Assembly (NCBI RefSeq): GCF_025766255.1
Contig: NW_026516817.1
Span: forward strand, 27,955-91,954
DNA from: Zychaea mexicana
Lineage: Eukaryota; Mucoromycota; Mucoromycetes; Mucorales; Lichtheimiaceae
DNA length: 64,000 bases
Reading direction: 5' to 3'
Under the pieces are notes generated by a model that was not told where the DNA came from, searched no databases, and was given only the letters and a program-made list of their open reading frames with translations. Below are positions 23,121 through 38,384 of this stretch, piece by piece. How positions within the stretch are numbered: position 1 is the first letter of the stretch; the number at the start of each line of letters is the position of its first letter. Both the position numbers and the translations under genes were made by a program.

Positions 23121-23926
23121 CAATAACAATCATTGGGCTACAATCGATACATAATAACGCACTTCAGGATGGACTGGCGTATTATCAACTCGATGTGTAT
23201 AAAGGCATACCGATCAATGGGTAAGTTGATAATCTGCGTAAAACAAAGTGGCGTTATCTGCAAAAAAAAGCCTGACGACGAAAAGACGGTGCGTGCTGGA
23301 CCCTCTACACTAGATAGTCACTCTACTAGTAGACAAATTTTTACTTCCTGAACAGTATTTCCTCTCTCCTCGAACACCGCTCTCTTCATTTGATTGTTAT
23401 TTGATATAATGTAGTAGAGTTAAATAGCGATGTTGATCAGTTTTACTTTATACCTTAAAGGAACACTAATATGATATAGGAAACAAAAGAACAAACCACT
23501 TAGGTATACACAACCTTGCGGACACCCCCACAAGTATATATTGATAGGATGGGGTGTCCGTATCAAAGCCTCATAATAAAGCAGTTTAGATTCCTTTCGG
23601 TCTCGTTGACTTATTCTGTCTCTTTTGGTTCATTGAATATAACATAATGCAAAAGTAAGATACATAGGCTCTTTGGAACTTGTGAAACAGCAGGAGAATA
23701 GAGAAAAAGTATGGCACAAAAGCTAAAAGAAAAAGAAATATGCAAAAGTAGTTGAAGTTATGGATTTTAGCAGCAGTTTCTCTTTGTGCTTGTATAAGCG
23801 CCACTTGTGATACCCAGAACGCTTTGAGGCAGTTTAAATTTCTATACTCTACGCATATTCAAAATGGAACACACAATGTGAGTTATAAAAGAAATCGTGT
23901 TGAAAATAAAAAGTTAAACCTAACAA

Positions 23927-24251
23927 ATGCCAGCATTGCTTAGAAAAATAGAGATCCCGTTTCCAACCAATCGCTTGGCAACGATTGCTCAACGTGTATT
24001 AAATGTCGACAAAGAACTCAAAACTGATCAAGTCAAACGATCGCTGAGCGTCAATGACGATAAACTAGAAGCGTACGTTGTTTTGAGTGTAATGGCATTA
24101 TCATACTTTCAGACTAACAGAAGAGTTTATTGATAAAAGACTTTTCGAGTGTACGACGGCACGTATGATGCGCGTTTCGGTGAATTCCTTCCTGGAGATG
24201 CTAACCATGGTCACTCGAACAATGGACGAGTGCGACACGCTGAACGCTTAG
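23927..24251 (+). CDS. PCC1: Pcc1, subunit of the EKC/KEOPS complex
   Basis: Two exons, 23927-24072 and 24140-24251, split by a 67-nt GT-AG intron, encode 85 residues. Pcc1 is the small dimerising subunit of KEOPS, which makes the universal t6A37 modification of ANN-decoding tRNAs and also affects telomeres and transcription. The sequence has the family pattern: IEIPFPTNRLATIAQRVLNV and DKELKTDQVKRSLSV in exon 1, then TTARMMRVSVNSFLEMLTMV and TRTMDECDTLNA in exon 2. Length fits the family (about 80-100). The ATG at 23927 is the only sensible start. PGI1 starts 148 bp downstream on the same strand. Splice placement is supported by the exact join of the Leu-Glu-Ala-Leu-Phe-Glu segment. Confidence 0.92.
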
Positions 24252-24399
24252 CTTACATAACATTACCAAACAAGCAAAGAAAATTGGCGAGGGGAAACAA
24301 AATATGGAATAAACACACAAGCGGATTATTTTACTTTACTTTTCTTACGCGCGTTCTTTTTCTTCTTTATCCTCTTTTAATTTCTCAACGACAACAACA

Positions 24400-26126
<1,727 letters not shown>

Positions 26127-26256
26127 ATTTTTAGTACATTTTGCATACACAAAACCCATGCAATAAAAAAAGTGGCTAGCCCATTTTCTCCCTCTCTTCT
26201 AAGTTCTCCTTTAACCTTTTAGCTGTCGGCCTAAGATAAAGTTCAAACAAACCGAT

Positions 26257-26565
26257 ATGCCTGGCCTAACTACTCCACAGAATCAGCGTTTCGGTGTCCA
26301 TGACATGCCACCCAACGAATGCTATGATCGCATAGACGAATTCTTGGATGCCAACAAGAATGTTGCTACCAGTTTTATCGCCGACGATGACAACCAGAAC
26401 ATGGGCTTGCTCTGTGCTAATCTACCCAACAATCAAACACGGGCAACTGCAGTGGCTCTCAGCCGAAGGCAGATTGCTAACTATCTTATGACGCACGGTT
26501 ACGTATGCGAAGGACCCGTCAGTAATGACTCAACCGGTATCCGATGTGTACGGCCACAACAGTAG
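26257..26565 (+). CDS. Small protein of unknown function
   Basis: An intronless frame of 102 residues starts at MPGLTTPQNQRFG and ends CVRPQQ. Base composition and codon use resemble the flanking housekeeping genes. A pyrimidine-rich leader precedes the ATG and the PGI1 stop is 130 bp upstream, so it is likely a real gene rather than a shadow. No signal peptide or membrane segment is seen; it is mildly acidic with DDDNQN near the middle. Family not recognised. Confidence 0.6.
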   Translation: MPGLTTPQNQRFGVHDMPPNECYDRIDEFLDANKNVATSFIADDDNQNMGLLCANLPNNQTRATAVALSRRQIANYLMTHGYVCEGPVSNDSTGIRCVRPQQ

Positions 26566-26909
26566 TGAGAGAGGCTTTCAGCAATAACGACAGCTGTATG
26601 TCGCGGTAGAAACGTGCAGAATAGCTTGTTCCTTTTCTTGTGTACACATTCGTTGAATAGGTGATGCTCGTTTACTTGTAATAAATTCAAAAAAAAGTTC
26701 GGTTGCTTCTAATAAAAATGGCTTCCAGCAGCTTGGGTGTATAGACTATGGCTGCGTAATATCAAACAGCAAGGTCAAACAATCTGTCAATCGCTTGGAC
26801 TTTACTGCTCAGCTTAATTTCTAACAGCGGACAACTGTTATAAGTTATCTCGTCTCACTTTTTTCCTGCAGTTTACCTTTCACTTCTCTCTTTGTCAAAT
26901 ACACACTTC

Positions 26910-27752
26910 ATGTCCGCCCACGAGCATTGTCAATGCAACGTTTATAAATGCATTGCACAGATACCTATTGATCCGATCGATCGTGATCGATTCGAGGTAA
27001 GCATTTCACACAGAGCTTTGTCAAAAACTAGTTACTCGGTATTCTTACCTTGTGTTCTATCTTTCAACCCGTGGAACGTAAAACCAAAACAGATGTTTGA
27101 ACGATCTGCTATACTATTCCGCTCGATACACGAATCAACGCGACAATCACAACAACATTCTTTGAAAGAAACGCGTTCACAGTCAAAATTGCCGAAAATC
27201 AGTTCCGAGTACAAAGCAATGGTGCAAAACTATTTTGCGTCAATGACGACCGGAAAGTCGTTTTCAGAATTTGTTAAGGTTCGTGTAGTTACTTTTTCGT
27301 AAACTGTATACCAGCTTGAAAGGAGCAAGCGCTACACTCCTCTTTTGTACTTTTCTCACCTTTAATTTGGGATCATTTCCTATACTGTAGGCTCAAGGCC
27401 AGCTTGGCGTAGGCAAACTTAAAGAGTACAAACATCTTTTAGGAATGTGGGAGCTTTGCGATATCCTCTATTTTACAGATGGCGATAAGCGGAAAACAGG
27501 CACAAGGCTTTTACAATGGATAAATGATATTGATAAAAGTGAGACAACTAGAATCATACTAAGGAACATTGGAGGAAATTGTCTTCAGACGTGAAACTCA
27601 AACATTGTAACAATTGTTGTATTTTAGGTTCGCACAATTTTGATATTCAAGGAATCATGAGAAATCAGGAGGGTCCTATCGAACACCGAGATTTTTGGTC
27701 TTGCGTAAACAAGTAACGCTTTTTCAACATTTCTATTCTCTTTCCTGTGTAC

Positions 27753-27791
<39 letters not shown>

Positions 27792-29704
27792 AGCTAACGA
27801 AGTGTTATCAAACGCGTAGGCTGATCTTTCGACGAGATTTCCAAAACCTTATCCAACTCTTAAAAAAAGTCAAAAGTCAAGAAGCGACATCAAAGGAAGC
27901 AGCACAACTGATCGATTATCTTCTGTGGATCATCGTCGACATACCCCCGATACCCGACAATCTGGACGATATGGTACAGACAGACAAGTACTGGAGCGAT
28001 CGCACGAGATGGCGTGAAAAAGTGTATAAAACAGCAAATTCTTTGCAAAAAGCTCGTGTACCATCCGTCATGATGCACCAGAAAAGTCTCCTCAGCGCAC
28101 TCGGCATTCTCCATGGAGAACCGAAAACTATTGCCAATTGTGCCAGTAATGCAGCAGAAGCCATAATCAGTCTAATCGTCAACGCACATCCATTCGCCGC
28201 ACCAAATGACATACGAACTATTGCAAACAACGAACCAGATTTATCATTAAATCAGAAGGATGAACGCTTTTATTCATACGCCATGATGATTCAAGGAAAC
28301 ATTGGCTGTGCTTTGGAGACGTTCAAACTGAATGATTGGTGGACACTGGTGCATTTGGTGGACTTGTTCGGGCTGGTCGAAGAGTCAAACTATGTCACTA
28401 CGATCGATGTTCAACTTTTCAATCCTGATGATGATCGACGATACGATATGCATTTTCGATCGTTCCTTATACTTGTATATGTGCGCATGCTGAGCCAGCA
28501 AAGTAGTCTCTGGCACTACGGCTTGGACTACCTAAAAACGTGCGGAACACTTGGTCGAGCGGCACTTATGGATGTGAGTCTCGGTTGTATTTTCCATGAG
28601 CAAATAGTTCATTCTCGTACGTAAACCAAGCTAACAAATTAATTCATCAGTACATTCAATCGATGCCTGTTGACCATCATTTTCAAGCAAAGAAAGTAAA
28701 GCGTCTACTGGAACATTGTATGGAGCGTGATTATGTTAAAGAAGTCGTCGAGATCTGGAAGGTTGGTATTTCATTTACATATGTTGTTGCATGTAAGTGA
28801 TATTAACAAATTGATGTAATAGTGCTTGGCCGAACGTGGTATCGAAAACACCTACTCAGAAATCATACGTTACTTGTGCGGTGTTGGGGATTTTTCGTCT
28901 ATGGAGCAAATATGCGAATTGGCAGTCTATCATTTTGCGCGCACGGGTAAGAAAAATCAAGATAATTTCAATTGCAAGGAAAAAAAAGTATGGTTGCAAC
29001 CCTTACTAATATTGAAATTTTATGATAGGAGAGTTGACGGATATCGATACTTTGGAATCCCGGTTGGATAATTACAGTGAGCCATTGCCGCAAGTTTCAT
29101 TCTTCATCCAGTTTTACAAGCTGCATGTTCTATACGAAGTATGTGCCTTAAACTCTGAAATCCATTTCTGTTATCATACAGCGTTCTTACTAACCATGTG
29201 TATATATTTATCGATACACCAATTTAGAAGCAAGAGTTTGACGAAGCTATTGAGCTTTTGTATGATCTTTTGATGTCTGACGACACTGATCCCAAGTTTA
29301 TACCACTTCTCGTAGTCGAAGGAGGTAATGAACTTGAAGGTAAAGATAAAAAAAAACTAATGAATTTGTAAAAGTAAAGAGAGTGGTGCGAGAAGAACCT
29401 TCAAAATTGACCGCATCTATTAGAAAAATTCGCCCGGTACTCAGAAACTCAAATCATGTCGTTCCAATACATGCTGCATGATTTACTAAGCCGTGATCAG
29501 CTTCCTGGATTGGACTTGCTTGCACTCTACCTCCAACAAACCAAAACCTTTGCTGTTCAGAATGGTACCCAGTATCTCAATATAGTCAAGGAAACTTTTC
29601 GCGATTACGTTGAAAACGTGATATATCGATGTGATCAATATAAGCAAATGAATCTGGATGCAGCGACAACGAGGCAACCTTTGTATGGCCAGGAGCAGCA
29701 ATAA
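26910..29704 (+). CDS. NUP85: Nucleoporin Nup85
   Basis: Ten exons assemble in frame to 660 residues: 26910-26996, 27093-27278, 27391-27538, 27628-27712, 27820-28573, 28651-28761, 28823-28946, 29029-29138, 29228-29324 and 29424-29704. Nup85 is a scaffold of the Y-shaped (Nup84/Nup107) complex of the nuclear pore, built of alpha-helical repeats. Family-like segments are EHRDFWSCVNKLIFRRDF (the FW..v..LilRg pattern), WWTLVHLVDLFGLVEE, and YGLDYLKTCGTLGRAALMD followed by the helical C-terminus ending YGQEQQ. The ATG at 26910 is the first in frame after a pyrimidine-rich leader. Intron 4 holds a TA microsatellite. The gene ends 250 bp from the convergent MED14 stop. Assignment rests on pattern recognition, without a search. 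Confidence 0.85.
27753..27787. repeat. (TA)n microsatellite in NUP85 intron 4
   Basis: A run of about 17 TA dinucleotides lies inside the 107-nt intron, between the donor after AACAA and the acceptor CGCGTAG. Confidence 0.95.
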
Positions 29705-29953
29705 AAAGAAGCTATACACATATACCATAATCTCCACCCTTCACTCTGCACGACAACCTGAAATAAAGGAAAAAGCGGAATGGTATATGGACATATACTG
29801 TACTGGCCCGTAACCTTTGGCGGATGATCAGTTGAAGTATGATGGATGAAATGTATGTGGGTTTTTTATTATTATACAGAGGATACAGTGATGGTTTTGG
29901 TTTGTAGAAGGAGTGATACTATATGAGTGTTGGTTGCCCTTGATGGATTCTTT

Positions 29954-32900
29954 TTATTGTTGCTTTTTATCGTGGTTTAACGAACCTAATTGGGAAATGA
30001 CTTGGCGACACAGTGAGGCAGAACAAATAACACCGTGTTTGAACGGCACTGCGGTGGGTTCTGAGTCATCTGCGGAGGGTGGAATACAACGTGGTTCTTC
30101 TTGGCCATCATCGTCTTGGAAAATCCAGCTCTCTACCTCCCCCAACAAGCCTTCAAATTCTGCAAACGGTATAAATCTCTGGAAATCTTGTGACAATTTG
30201 ACAGGTTTTACGGCATCGGGATTATCCGACTGCTGCTGTTGTTGCCCAGAAGCAGCTGCCGGTGATGGTTGAGGTGGTGTTGCAGTGTTCTCGGGCCGTG
30301 ACGATAATGGTGAGGCGAGTTTGTGTTGGAATGCAGCGTCAGATACGCAAATGGTATTTGGATTCGTGAACCAGATATCCAATGCGTGTCTATCACAGCC
30401 GTCCTTTTCAGCACGTTTCACACAATTCCTCTAATTCACGACACATTATTTTAGATACATACCTTGATACATATATAATGCGGACCGAATCAACTGCACG
30501 TGGAATGATTGAAAGATCACCAATGGAGCCCTTGAGCGTATTGTGCAGCTCCAGTTTTTCCAAAGACATCATGAACGGAAGTGTTTGGAACAACACCTGA
30601 AAAATGCAATTTTAGCGAACCATCCACTCTATATAGGCGAGAGAGTATCTCATTATTACCTGTATGAGATATACGACATCGCGTTTATCGTTCAAAATAT
30701 CTTGTAGGAACGAAGCTACGCGCCAATGTGGGTTTCTTGTTACTGACAAATGCAGTAATGTAGGAGCTTCCGTGTCTTTTTTCGTGTCTTTCTCGTATTC
30801 CTCTTTCATGCCAACTTGGATAATGTACTGTCGTGCTCGTCCAGTGTTTGGAGAATCCCAGCGAATGACACAAGTAAAATCCTTGAAATCCATGTATCCA
30901 AAGGCATGTTAGCGATCGTATATATCACCAGTGATTGTTTTTTCTTATTACCTTGCCATAGGTAAACTTGAGTTCTTGCATGTTGAAACTGTCAAAGTCT
31001 AGCTGTTCTTTGTACTTCTCCAGCCATTTTGACGATGCTACAAGAAGACAAGGTACGTCAGTTTTTTACACAGCAAAACAGAGAAACAGAAAACAGCCGT
31101 TCAGTAAAAATGCAACAACTTACATTGCCGAGCCAAGTTTGCCATCATGTATATCCTTTCCCAGTCTATCAGAAATCTGTCAATGCATGAATCGATCTCG
31201 GTGTATGTAAAAGATAGGACGTTTGAAGGTCTGTCCAATGAAATGTGATCTGCTATAGACGAAAAGGAAATGTTAGTTCATCGTATCCACACGCACACAA
31301 TTAAGCATGCTTCTTCCTTTTTGTTCTTACCATTAAAATCCTGAATTGGCAGTGGTATATTCTTCCAGTCAAATCTATCTTGCATGACAACGAAGCACTC
31401 GTTTCGTCCACAGGCCCACCATCCAGATGCACGCATCAGGACGTCGTTCCACATGAGCGGTGTCATTCTGTCCACCCACGGTCGGACATGTAACGGTATC
31501 TCCTTGCCAACACCACCAGGATGCTGTGTATGAGTGTCGTCGACATTACGCGCTGCACAGGCCTTCAAAAGCTCGCGTTGTGGTACACAGAGAACCTCCA
31601 TTTTGTTGGCCGCAGGGTGATTTAGAACTTGCGATTCAGCAGTAGGTAGAGACTTAAGCAGTGGTCGTGACATATAGGTAACAGAGCTGAGCAAAAGTTG
31701 GGACTCGACTTTGCGATTGGTAATGAATGCACTAAGTAGGAATAAAACAGCAGCAAGTAAGTTATTAGCAAATTGCGTATTTACAGGTATAATGAATATA
31801 TACATACCGGCAGAGCGAGTCCAGTTTTGCCATGAAACGCAAATCAATTGATAAGCTATTATAATACGAGATAGGAGTGAGTTATCGATAGAAATGCAGA
31901 AAATAACGACAGCAGTAAACACATACTTGTCCACGTTTCGAACTACATCTGTCTTTCCACTAGCATCCACTCGGCCATTGTGTGTTTTCCGCCGCTTCTT
32001 CTGGGCATTTTCTTCTCTATCTTCAACTTCCTCCTCCTCAATTTCTTCCAGGTGACTCTTTCGCTTCTTGGTATGCACATCGGCACCACAAGAGTTCCCG
32101 GCGCTCTCCAGCTGGGGCATAAACTGTTCTTTCCACATTTCTTCGTAGTCCACATGCATCATATCAACGATCATCTGGAATAAACCATTCGCATCCCGTT
32201 TTTCGCTAAGTGACGAAACAACATGGTGAGTAAATTCAAAGGATGAAAAGATTTCCTACCAGCCCCTTTGCATATATATTCATTAAGCACTTACTTGATA
32301 CAACATAACCATGAATAAACCTCGTTTTGCACAATAGTAACAACCAGATACCAGTCTTTGAACTGGGCAAATTGTAAAAACACACAGTGTGATGGGTATT
32401 GTAGCCTGTTTGCTGGAGCGTGTGCTGCTGCTGTTGAATCTGGAGAGTGTTCTCGAGGCGTCTGATGGCTTGACAGGATATCACCAAAGAGTTTCACAAG
32501 ATCGTCTGCGCGTAGCGACATTTGTGAAGTGTGGAAGGGTTGCAGACTGAGCTGCTTGGCCAATGATACGATTTCACGAATAACGACTTCGGATCGTAGC
32601 CAGAGTAGATGCTTGGAGACATTGGATGGGTCGCTGTTCAGCCGCTCCTCAAGCTCTTTAAGTTTAGCTACAAATACAGAAAAATAGCCATTTGCTTAAC
32701 AAAACAGTCCACATGGCTATCTCTCAACCCTCTCCCGAATCTGGAGAATCTTCTCACCATCGCCTTCGCCAAGACGATATCCTGCCTCGCGAACTTTGAT
32801 GCGACCCGATCGCATATCCAAGTTGATATTGATGTAGCGATGGTGACGATATCTAACAATCACTGGCGAAATATCCATCTTCTTCTCGTTCATGTAAAGT

Positions 32901-35417
32901 TGATCTGTTGATTCATACATATGAGCGAGAAAAATCGATATATCACGGAGCGGCATGTTGGTATAAGAGATTAATGAAGTAAAATGATACCTTTAAGGTC
33001 ATCTGTAGCCGCAGTTTCCAAGTCAGAGATGACATCTTCAAGTCGACCTTCCACCAAATGTAATCCATTTTCATTGAGGAAAGACTCTTGCACTTTCAGC
33101 ACCGAACGTAATTTCTCAATGATGCATAAACTGTGGTGTCGTGTTACATGCCACAAGACACGCTCAACATCGATATCCGATGGATTCTAATTGATAGCAT
33201 CCAGCATTAGCGATTTTGATAAGCATATAAAGACCCAATGAAGTATTAAAGTCAAATAACAGATGAACCGTTCTTCCCTCCCTTACTTACCAATAATTCA
33301 GCGCTTGTGTGCAAGTTGCTATCGCCACCCCACAAAACATCCAGTTGGTTCTTTGGATATTTGAGAGCTGAAACAATCTTTGGCCGATCCGCATTATCCA
33401 TTTTTGAAAGCTCTACCGATGCTCCAAGTCCAGCTTGCTCAATAAGTCCTTTCAAATCATCTCGAATGCTGATGGCCATGTTGACTTGCGGTGAGAACGG
33501 TCCTCTCCGTTTGTCAGTTTCGTTGCTGATCGAGATCTCTAGCGCGGTACTGTTGTTATTGCTGTTGTTTGTCTGAGGTTCGCTAGATCGCTCTCCTTCA
33601 TCACGCTGCGTTTGGACAATAGATGCTTCAAGTGTTAGTATCACACCAGTGTCTACGCGTATATTGTACTAAATAATTATATATGCGAACCTGTGGACGA
33701 GCCCAATGAGCTGCTGGAGATCCGCCCTTCCAATAGATAAGTGTCAGCTTGGTTCTTGTCGCATCCATAAACACCTTAAGCTGATCCAACCATCGCGTTC
33801 TCGACACCATAACAGCCTGCATATATACGATCTCTAATTGCATGTTGAGACAGAACAGATGTAAATAGTCGTAAAGGTTGACGAGTGGAAAGTATACTGG
33901 GGTTGCTGTCGTATCGGGCGTTGTCGTTACTGCTGGTGGTGGTGGTAATAGTTGTTTTTGGGCGTTCATTCGTAAATTATGCAACTGCGCTTCATTCAAT
34001 GAAATATCCACATCTTTATACCAACAAAACATTTAAATTCAGTTCAGTTTCGTTTATTTTTCTTTACTTACATAACAGCATTTCTCCCCCTTTTTTTGTT
34101 CACTATTCTCCTCTATTATGTAAGCAAACTTACCAGCAGCACCACTGCCTGCCGTTGATTTGACTAACACATTTAACGCTACGATCCACCATCGCCGCTC
34201 GTTCGGAGCACCCATAAGCGTAAGAGAGACTTCGAATTCGTTCTGGATCAAGAACTTGATTCGGCCACTCTCTATCAAGGACATGTCATCTATTTGTGAT
34301 GCTGCTACTAAACGAATCACCTTACCTATTCGATAGTCTTTCATCGGTGAAGGTAGTACTTCTGTCGTCATCATTCGCATACGAATTACGTCGTTCATTT
34401 TACCGAAAGTGTCCAGTACATCGTTGTCCGTCAAAGGAACGGGTATACTCTAGGTACAAATAATATACACGTGATCCATAATTAGTTTGTGATCACGATT
34501 ATACACACCTTCCCTCTTTCCTTTATCCAACCTTCTCATTAATTGTCTGGCCCTCTTAGCCATCCAATATGCCGTACCTGAAACTTTGTCGGCATTCGCT
34601 GATAGGATCCAGTCGTTAGCACGTCGACTGCACTGAGAATATCGAAATTGCGTATCCTGGCTTTTGGCAATTCTGCATGAATCTTGTGCAAAAAGTGTGT
34701 CGAATCGCGAAAGATCTGATTTTGATTGGCCAAAAAAGCCATGATATTCTATACGCCAGTGCAGAAGCCATCATAATGAGTTTGCGTATTAGCAACATGA
34801 GAGAAATAGCCATGGTTATACAGCTCCCTCTACTCATTCTTTCATACCTGACACATTTGGATATCTTCTGCGTTGTCTGCCCATTTCACAAGCACTTGCA
34901 ATTTTATAATTTGTTTCCGAACTAACGTCGCATAGTTGAGAATTTGTCGTTTCTTTTCCACTTCACCTCGAGAAGGCAATCTAAAAATACAATTGTGAGC
35001 AATGTGTCAGCACAATAAAATAGCAACAAGACGCGAGCGAGCGTGCATGCACGAATCGAAAAAAACAGCGGCGACAACGACGACAACGAGGATGCAAAAT
35101 GTTTAGTGAAAATAAGGAAAAGAAAATAATAATTACGTGTCTGTCAATGTCATTAAATCAGCGTGAGCTTTACGAATCATCTTGCTAATGAGAGTTTGAA
35201 GAGGCACCATGCAGGCCATTTCGTTGGGTAACGTTATTTTTTCATCGATGTTATTACTGCTTCGTTCGTTGTGATTGCCATTTTGCTGCTGTTGTTTTGC
35301 ATCGTGTGTGTTACTACTGTTGATCGCTGTTGCTTTCTTTCCATTGCCGTTCTCTTGAGTGTGACCATTACTCTCCATTGGCCGTTGATTTTCATCAGAT
35401 TCTGAGATCGGTTGCAT
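29954..35417 (-). CDS. MED14: Mediator complex subunit 14 (Med14/Rgr1)
   Basis: A long minus-strand gene interrupted by more than ten short introns. It encodes the Mediator backbone subunit that links head, middle and tail and is required for RNA polymerase II transcription. The N-terminal Med14 domain is clear: MVPLQTLISKMIRKAHADLM, then after intron 1 (donor after 35137) LPSRGEVEKKRQILNYATLV, KLQVLVKWADNAEDIQMC and FLHKIHAELPKARIRNFDIL. The C-terminal half includes HPGGVGKEIPLHVRPWVDR and ends after a Gln/Pro/Ser-rich stretch. The chosen start, 35417 (MQPISESDENQRPMES), is the first ATG in this frame; it gives a polar, Asn/Gln-rich leader of about 65 residues before the conserved domain. 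Two low-complexity Gln runs are present. The gene diverges from the Gfd2-like gene across about 394 bp, probably a shared promoter. Individual internal exon edges were not all fixed. Confidence 0.88.
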
Positions 35418-35811
35418 TAATTTGTAAATAGAATGGAATGTATTGGAATTTAATGGTGCTTGTTGGCTCTTTTTATTCTTGTTTGGCAAGGAACAAAGAG
35501 AAGAAAAGAAAGCAGCGGAACAATTAATCTTCAGTGCCGACAATTGATTTATCTGCTAAATTTTATACTGCCAAATAACGAAAGCATTTCATTATAGTGC
35601 TAAACGACAGATGGTCGATGTCTTATGACAGCAGTATCTTTTTTTTCTAAAGATGGCCTTGTACACAATTGCTGGTGTAATAATGTAGTATGCAATACGG
35701 CATCCGATAACTGATGGTTATTTCAAATGACGCACAGCTCAGTGCAGCCGTTAAATTCTTTATCTTGCTTTACAATAACCAACGATACCCCTTTTTCAAA
35801 ATTACGTGCAA
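35418..35811. promoter_or_regulatory. Divergent intergenic region of MED14 and the Gfd2-like gene
   Basis: About 390 bp separates the two divergent starts. No repeats or other genes are present, so both promoters must lie here or extend into the leaders. No specific factor site is claimed. Confidence 0.5.
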
Positions 35812-36970
35812 ATGGATGACAAGTTCATTGAATGGTCTACCGTACAAAACACGTGGATAGACCAGTACAGCTCATGCGACGAACTCCCTCAAAAGCTCAT
35901 TACAGCCTTCTTTGACCCCAACAAGCTGTTTACCAAGAATGCCATTCCCCTATTTAAAGGTGAGAAACCTATTTTCCCGCGCATTGAGGACGCGTTGCAC
36001 GATTTTAGGCTAATGTACTAATATTGCGAAATAAATAACAGCCGTGGATGCCTCGACTGGAACATTCCAACTCGTAATGACAGCTGCAACTTGTCGTAAC
36101 TTTCAAGAAACGCTGACAATGTTAATGCAACGCATCGACCCGAAACTTCCCGTACCACAGCAACCGACCCCATTCTGCTCTCAATACATTGACGCTCAGG
36201 AATTCCAAGTCAACAGCAAAAATGCCTTCTCTCGGCTACAGCAAAAAGTGAAAAAAGCGAACAAAGCAGCCGACAAGTTACAGCGTGCCAAAGACGATTT
36301 GCGACGAGCAGCGGAACTGGTGCAAGGCAAGCACTATGTCTTTTGTGCCATTGATATTGAAGCCTGGGAGCAAGACCACAGTATCTTACTCGAGATAGGA
36401 TGGAGCTTGTACGATTCGAAAAGCGACCGATATATGGATCAGCACTATCTGATTAATTCATATCGACATCTGGAGAATGGACGCTACGTGAGCGATCAGA
36501 AAATGCAGTTTGCATTTGGTACGTCCGTATGGTGCTCGCTGGACCAGGCGCTCAAAGAGTTAAAAAAGGATCTGGATTGGTGCGTGCAACGCGACGGCGG
36601 GTTCGTTCTAGTAGGGCACGGATTGGATAGCGATTTAAGATATCTTCGAAAGGCCAAGTTCCTTTGGCCCGGGAGCAATGGCCGAGGTGATACGCTGGAC
36701 GTTAACCAAAGCGCATTGGTAACTATCTGCAACACCGATGAAATGTATGCAGCTTCGATCAGCAACTTGCATAACCCACCCTCGCTTGGAAGCACACTTG
36801 GAATACTCGGGATTGATTGTTGGAATTTACATAATGCTGGTAAGGCAGAGGAAATTACATTGTGCATATATTGGTTCTTTGAATATCCAGTAATCCTTGT
36901 TTGTACAGGAAACGATGCCCATTACACGATGCTGCTCTTTATGGAGCTTATCAAAAAAGCTAATGGATAA
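35812..36970 (+). CDS. Gfd2/YDR514C-like protein with RNase H-fold (DEDD exonuclease-like) domain
   Basis: Exons 35812-35959, 36042-36839 and 36909-36970 give 335 residues. The N-terminal third (to about 140) is poorly conserved and includes a Lys/Ala-rich helix (VKKANKAADKLQRAKDDLRR). The C-terminal two-thirds resembles the Gfd2/YDR514C family. It has FCAIDIEAWEQDHSILLEIG with the first D and E of a DEDD-type nuclease, GHGLDSDLRYLRK with the next D, and NAGNDAHYTM with the final H-D-A-x-Y-T pattern. All four acidic/His positions look intact, so catalysis is plausible. In yeast, Gfd2 was linked to mRNA export through Dbp5; biochemical function is not settled. The intron before the last exon is a multiple of three, so an unspliced reading stays open but inserts unrelated residues. 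The ATG at 35812 is preferred over an upstream GTG. Confidence 0.8.
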
Positions 36971-37223
36971 CAAAATATTATAGTACCCAATACTTTAGTT
37001 ACACACATGTTTAATAACAAGTCTCGATTGATTCATGCGACAAGCTTTTTTCATATTAGCAACATCAACAGTTGTCATAACTCTTGCCAAGTCCAAAGAG
37101 TTCAATTGATTGTATTGGCTATACAACCGTTTTGCTGGGCAAAAACACGATACGATATATATCTGGGAGATTCTTTTAAATTATGCAGAATTGCTTTTTG
37201 TACAGTTGAAGAGAAAATATACA

Positions 37224-38384
37224 CTATTGACGAGGTTGTTGCTGCACCACGGCTTGTCCATATCGGATAATCATATCCTTTGCAGACATATAGGCTCTGA
37301 CAACCACTGGAGGGACACGGGGATCCCGTGAGACATTGTCCAGTACAACTCGCAGTCTGGTGAAAGCTTGACGGTTGTAAGTCGAAAGATGGTAGCGGAA
37401 ACGCAAAAACTGGGCATACAAGAAAATGGACATGATTTGGAATCTACATTGAATATATGTTAGATATCGCTCTTCCTCTCTTCCATTTTTTCGAACATCT
37501 TCAATTCCCGGGGCTTTCACTATCCTTCGTTCTTTTGCAATCCCATCTTTTGGCTTTTACCTAAACACACCGAGCAACAGACGGCCCATGATACCAACAA
37601 CTTCGATTTGGGCAACAAAACGCATTGCGGCATCGTAATTCTTATCTGTCCACGACTTGATCCGTTGCTGAGTTTTGGCTTGCCAGGTTACTGGTCCACT
37701 GCCGGAAGACGATGACGCGGTCGAAGGTGGTACGGGGAAAACAGTTGGAATAATGTTGGATCGAACGTAGCCAAGTGCGTGGAACGTGGAGAAGGTGGCA
37801 AAGGGGACGAGAGTAACTAATGTTAAACTGTGTTTTAGCATAATCGCTATATGATTTCCTTTCCCCGGAAAGAAGTAATTATTCAATAAATCCGCTTTAT
37901 CCCTGTGCTATATTATTACCTGAAATAGGTTTCGAGAAAAACCAATACAAGGCAAGAAGAAGATACTGAACGTTTTCATCCATAACAAGACGTTGCGCAT
38001 AGTGAGTGTTGAGTTGTGGTGTCTAAATTGGGAAAAAAATAGTGTTAGTAACGGTACATAGTAACACTCTTACTCCAAATAAATAAGCGTTTCTTACTCC
38101 ATGGGTTTTATAAATAACAACACCATACGAAATGAGTGCTCCAACGTATGCGATAGTATAGGGTTTGCTTGCTGAACGGAACATCACAACTGACAAAAAG
38201 TGCAAAGCCGAGCCAACGAGTGTCAGCACATGGCCAGCAAACCAAGCAAACTGCAAGGTCTGGTTTTTTTTTACATATTTAGCTTGTCTAGAGCAATATA
38301 ACCGAGTCTGTAAAGAGTATAACTTACCTGTACCAAATTTAAAATGCGGTCCTGTAACGATGACGACGGCGATGGAGTAGGCAT
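37224..38384 (-). CDS. TMEM33/Pom33 family membrane protein
   Basis: Starting at 38384 (MPTPSPSSSLQDRILNLVQ), the protein is built from about five exons with short introns (intron 1 38327-38260; others after about 38087, 37922 and 37560). Family-like segments are FAWFAGHVLTLVGSALHFLS, TPQLNTHYAQRLVMDENVQY and VTLVPFATFSTFHALGYVRS, followed by a Ser-rich loop and a basic C-terminus ending QQQPRQ. At least four hydrophobic helices are visible. Pom33/Per33 (yeast), Tts1 (fission yeast) and TMEM33 (animals) sit in the endoplasmic reticulum and nuclear envelope and support ER shape and nuclear pore assembly. The gene is convergent with the Gfd2-like gene (254 bp between stops). The longer upstream frame from 38544 (MSGISGTCWMMM) is out of frame with exon 2 and is rejected as the start. 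Confidence 0.85.

Noticed and set aside
23586..23804. Small minus-strand hydrophobic frame (FCIFLFLLAFVPYFF)
   Set aside because: It begins only with GTG, has no ATG or splice evidence, and lies in an AT-rich promoter-side region; a small membrane protein is possible but unsupported.
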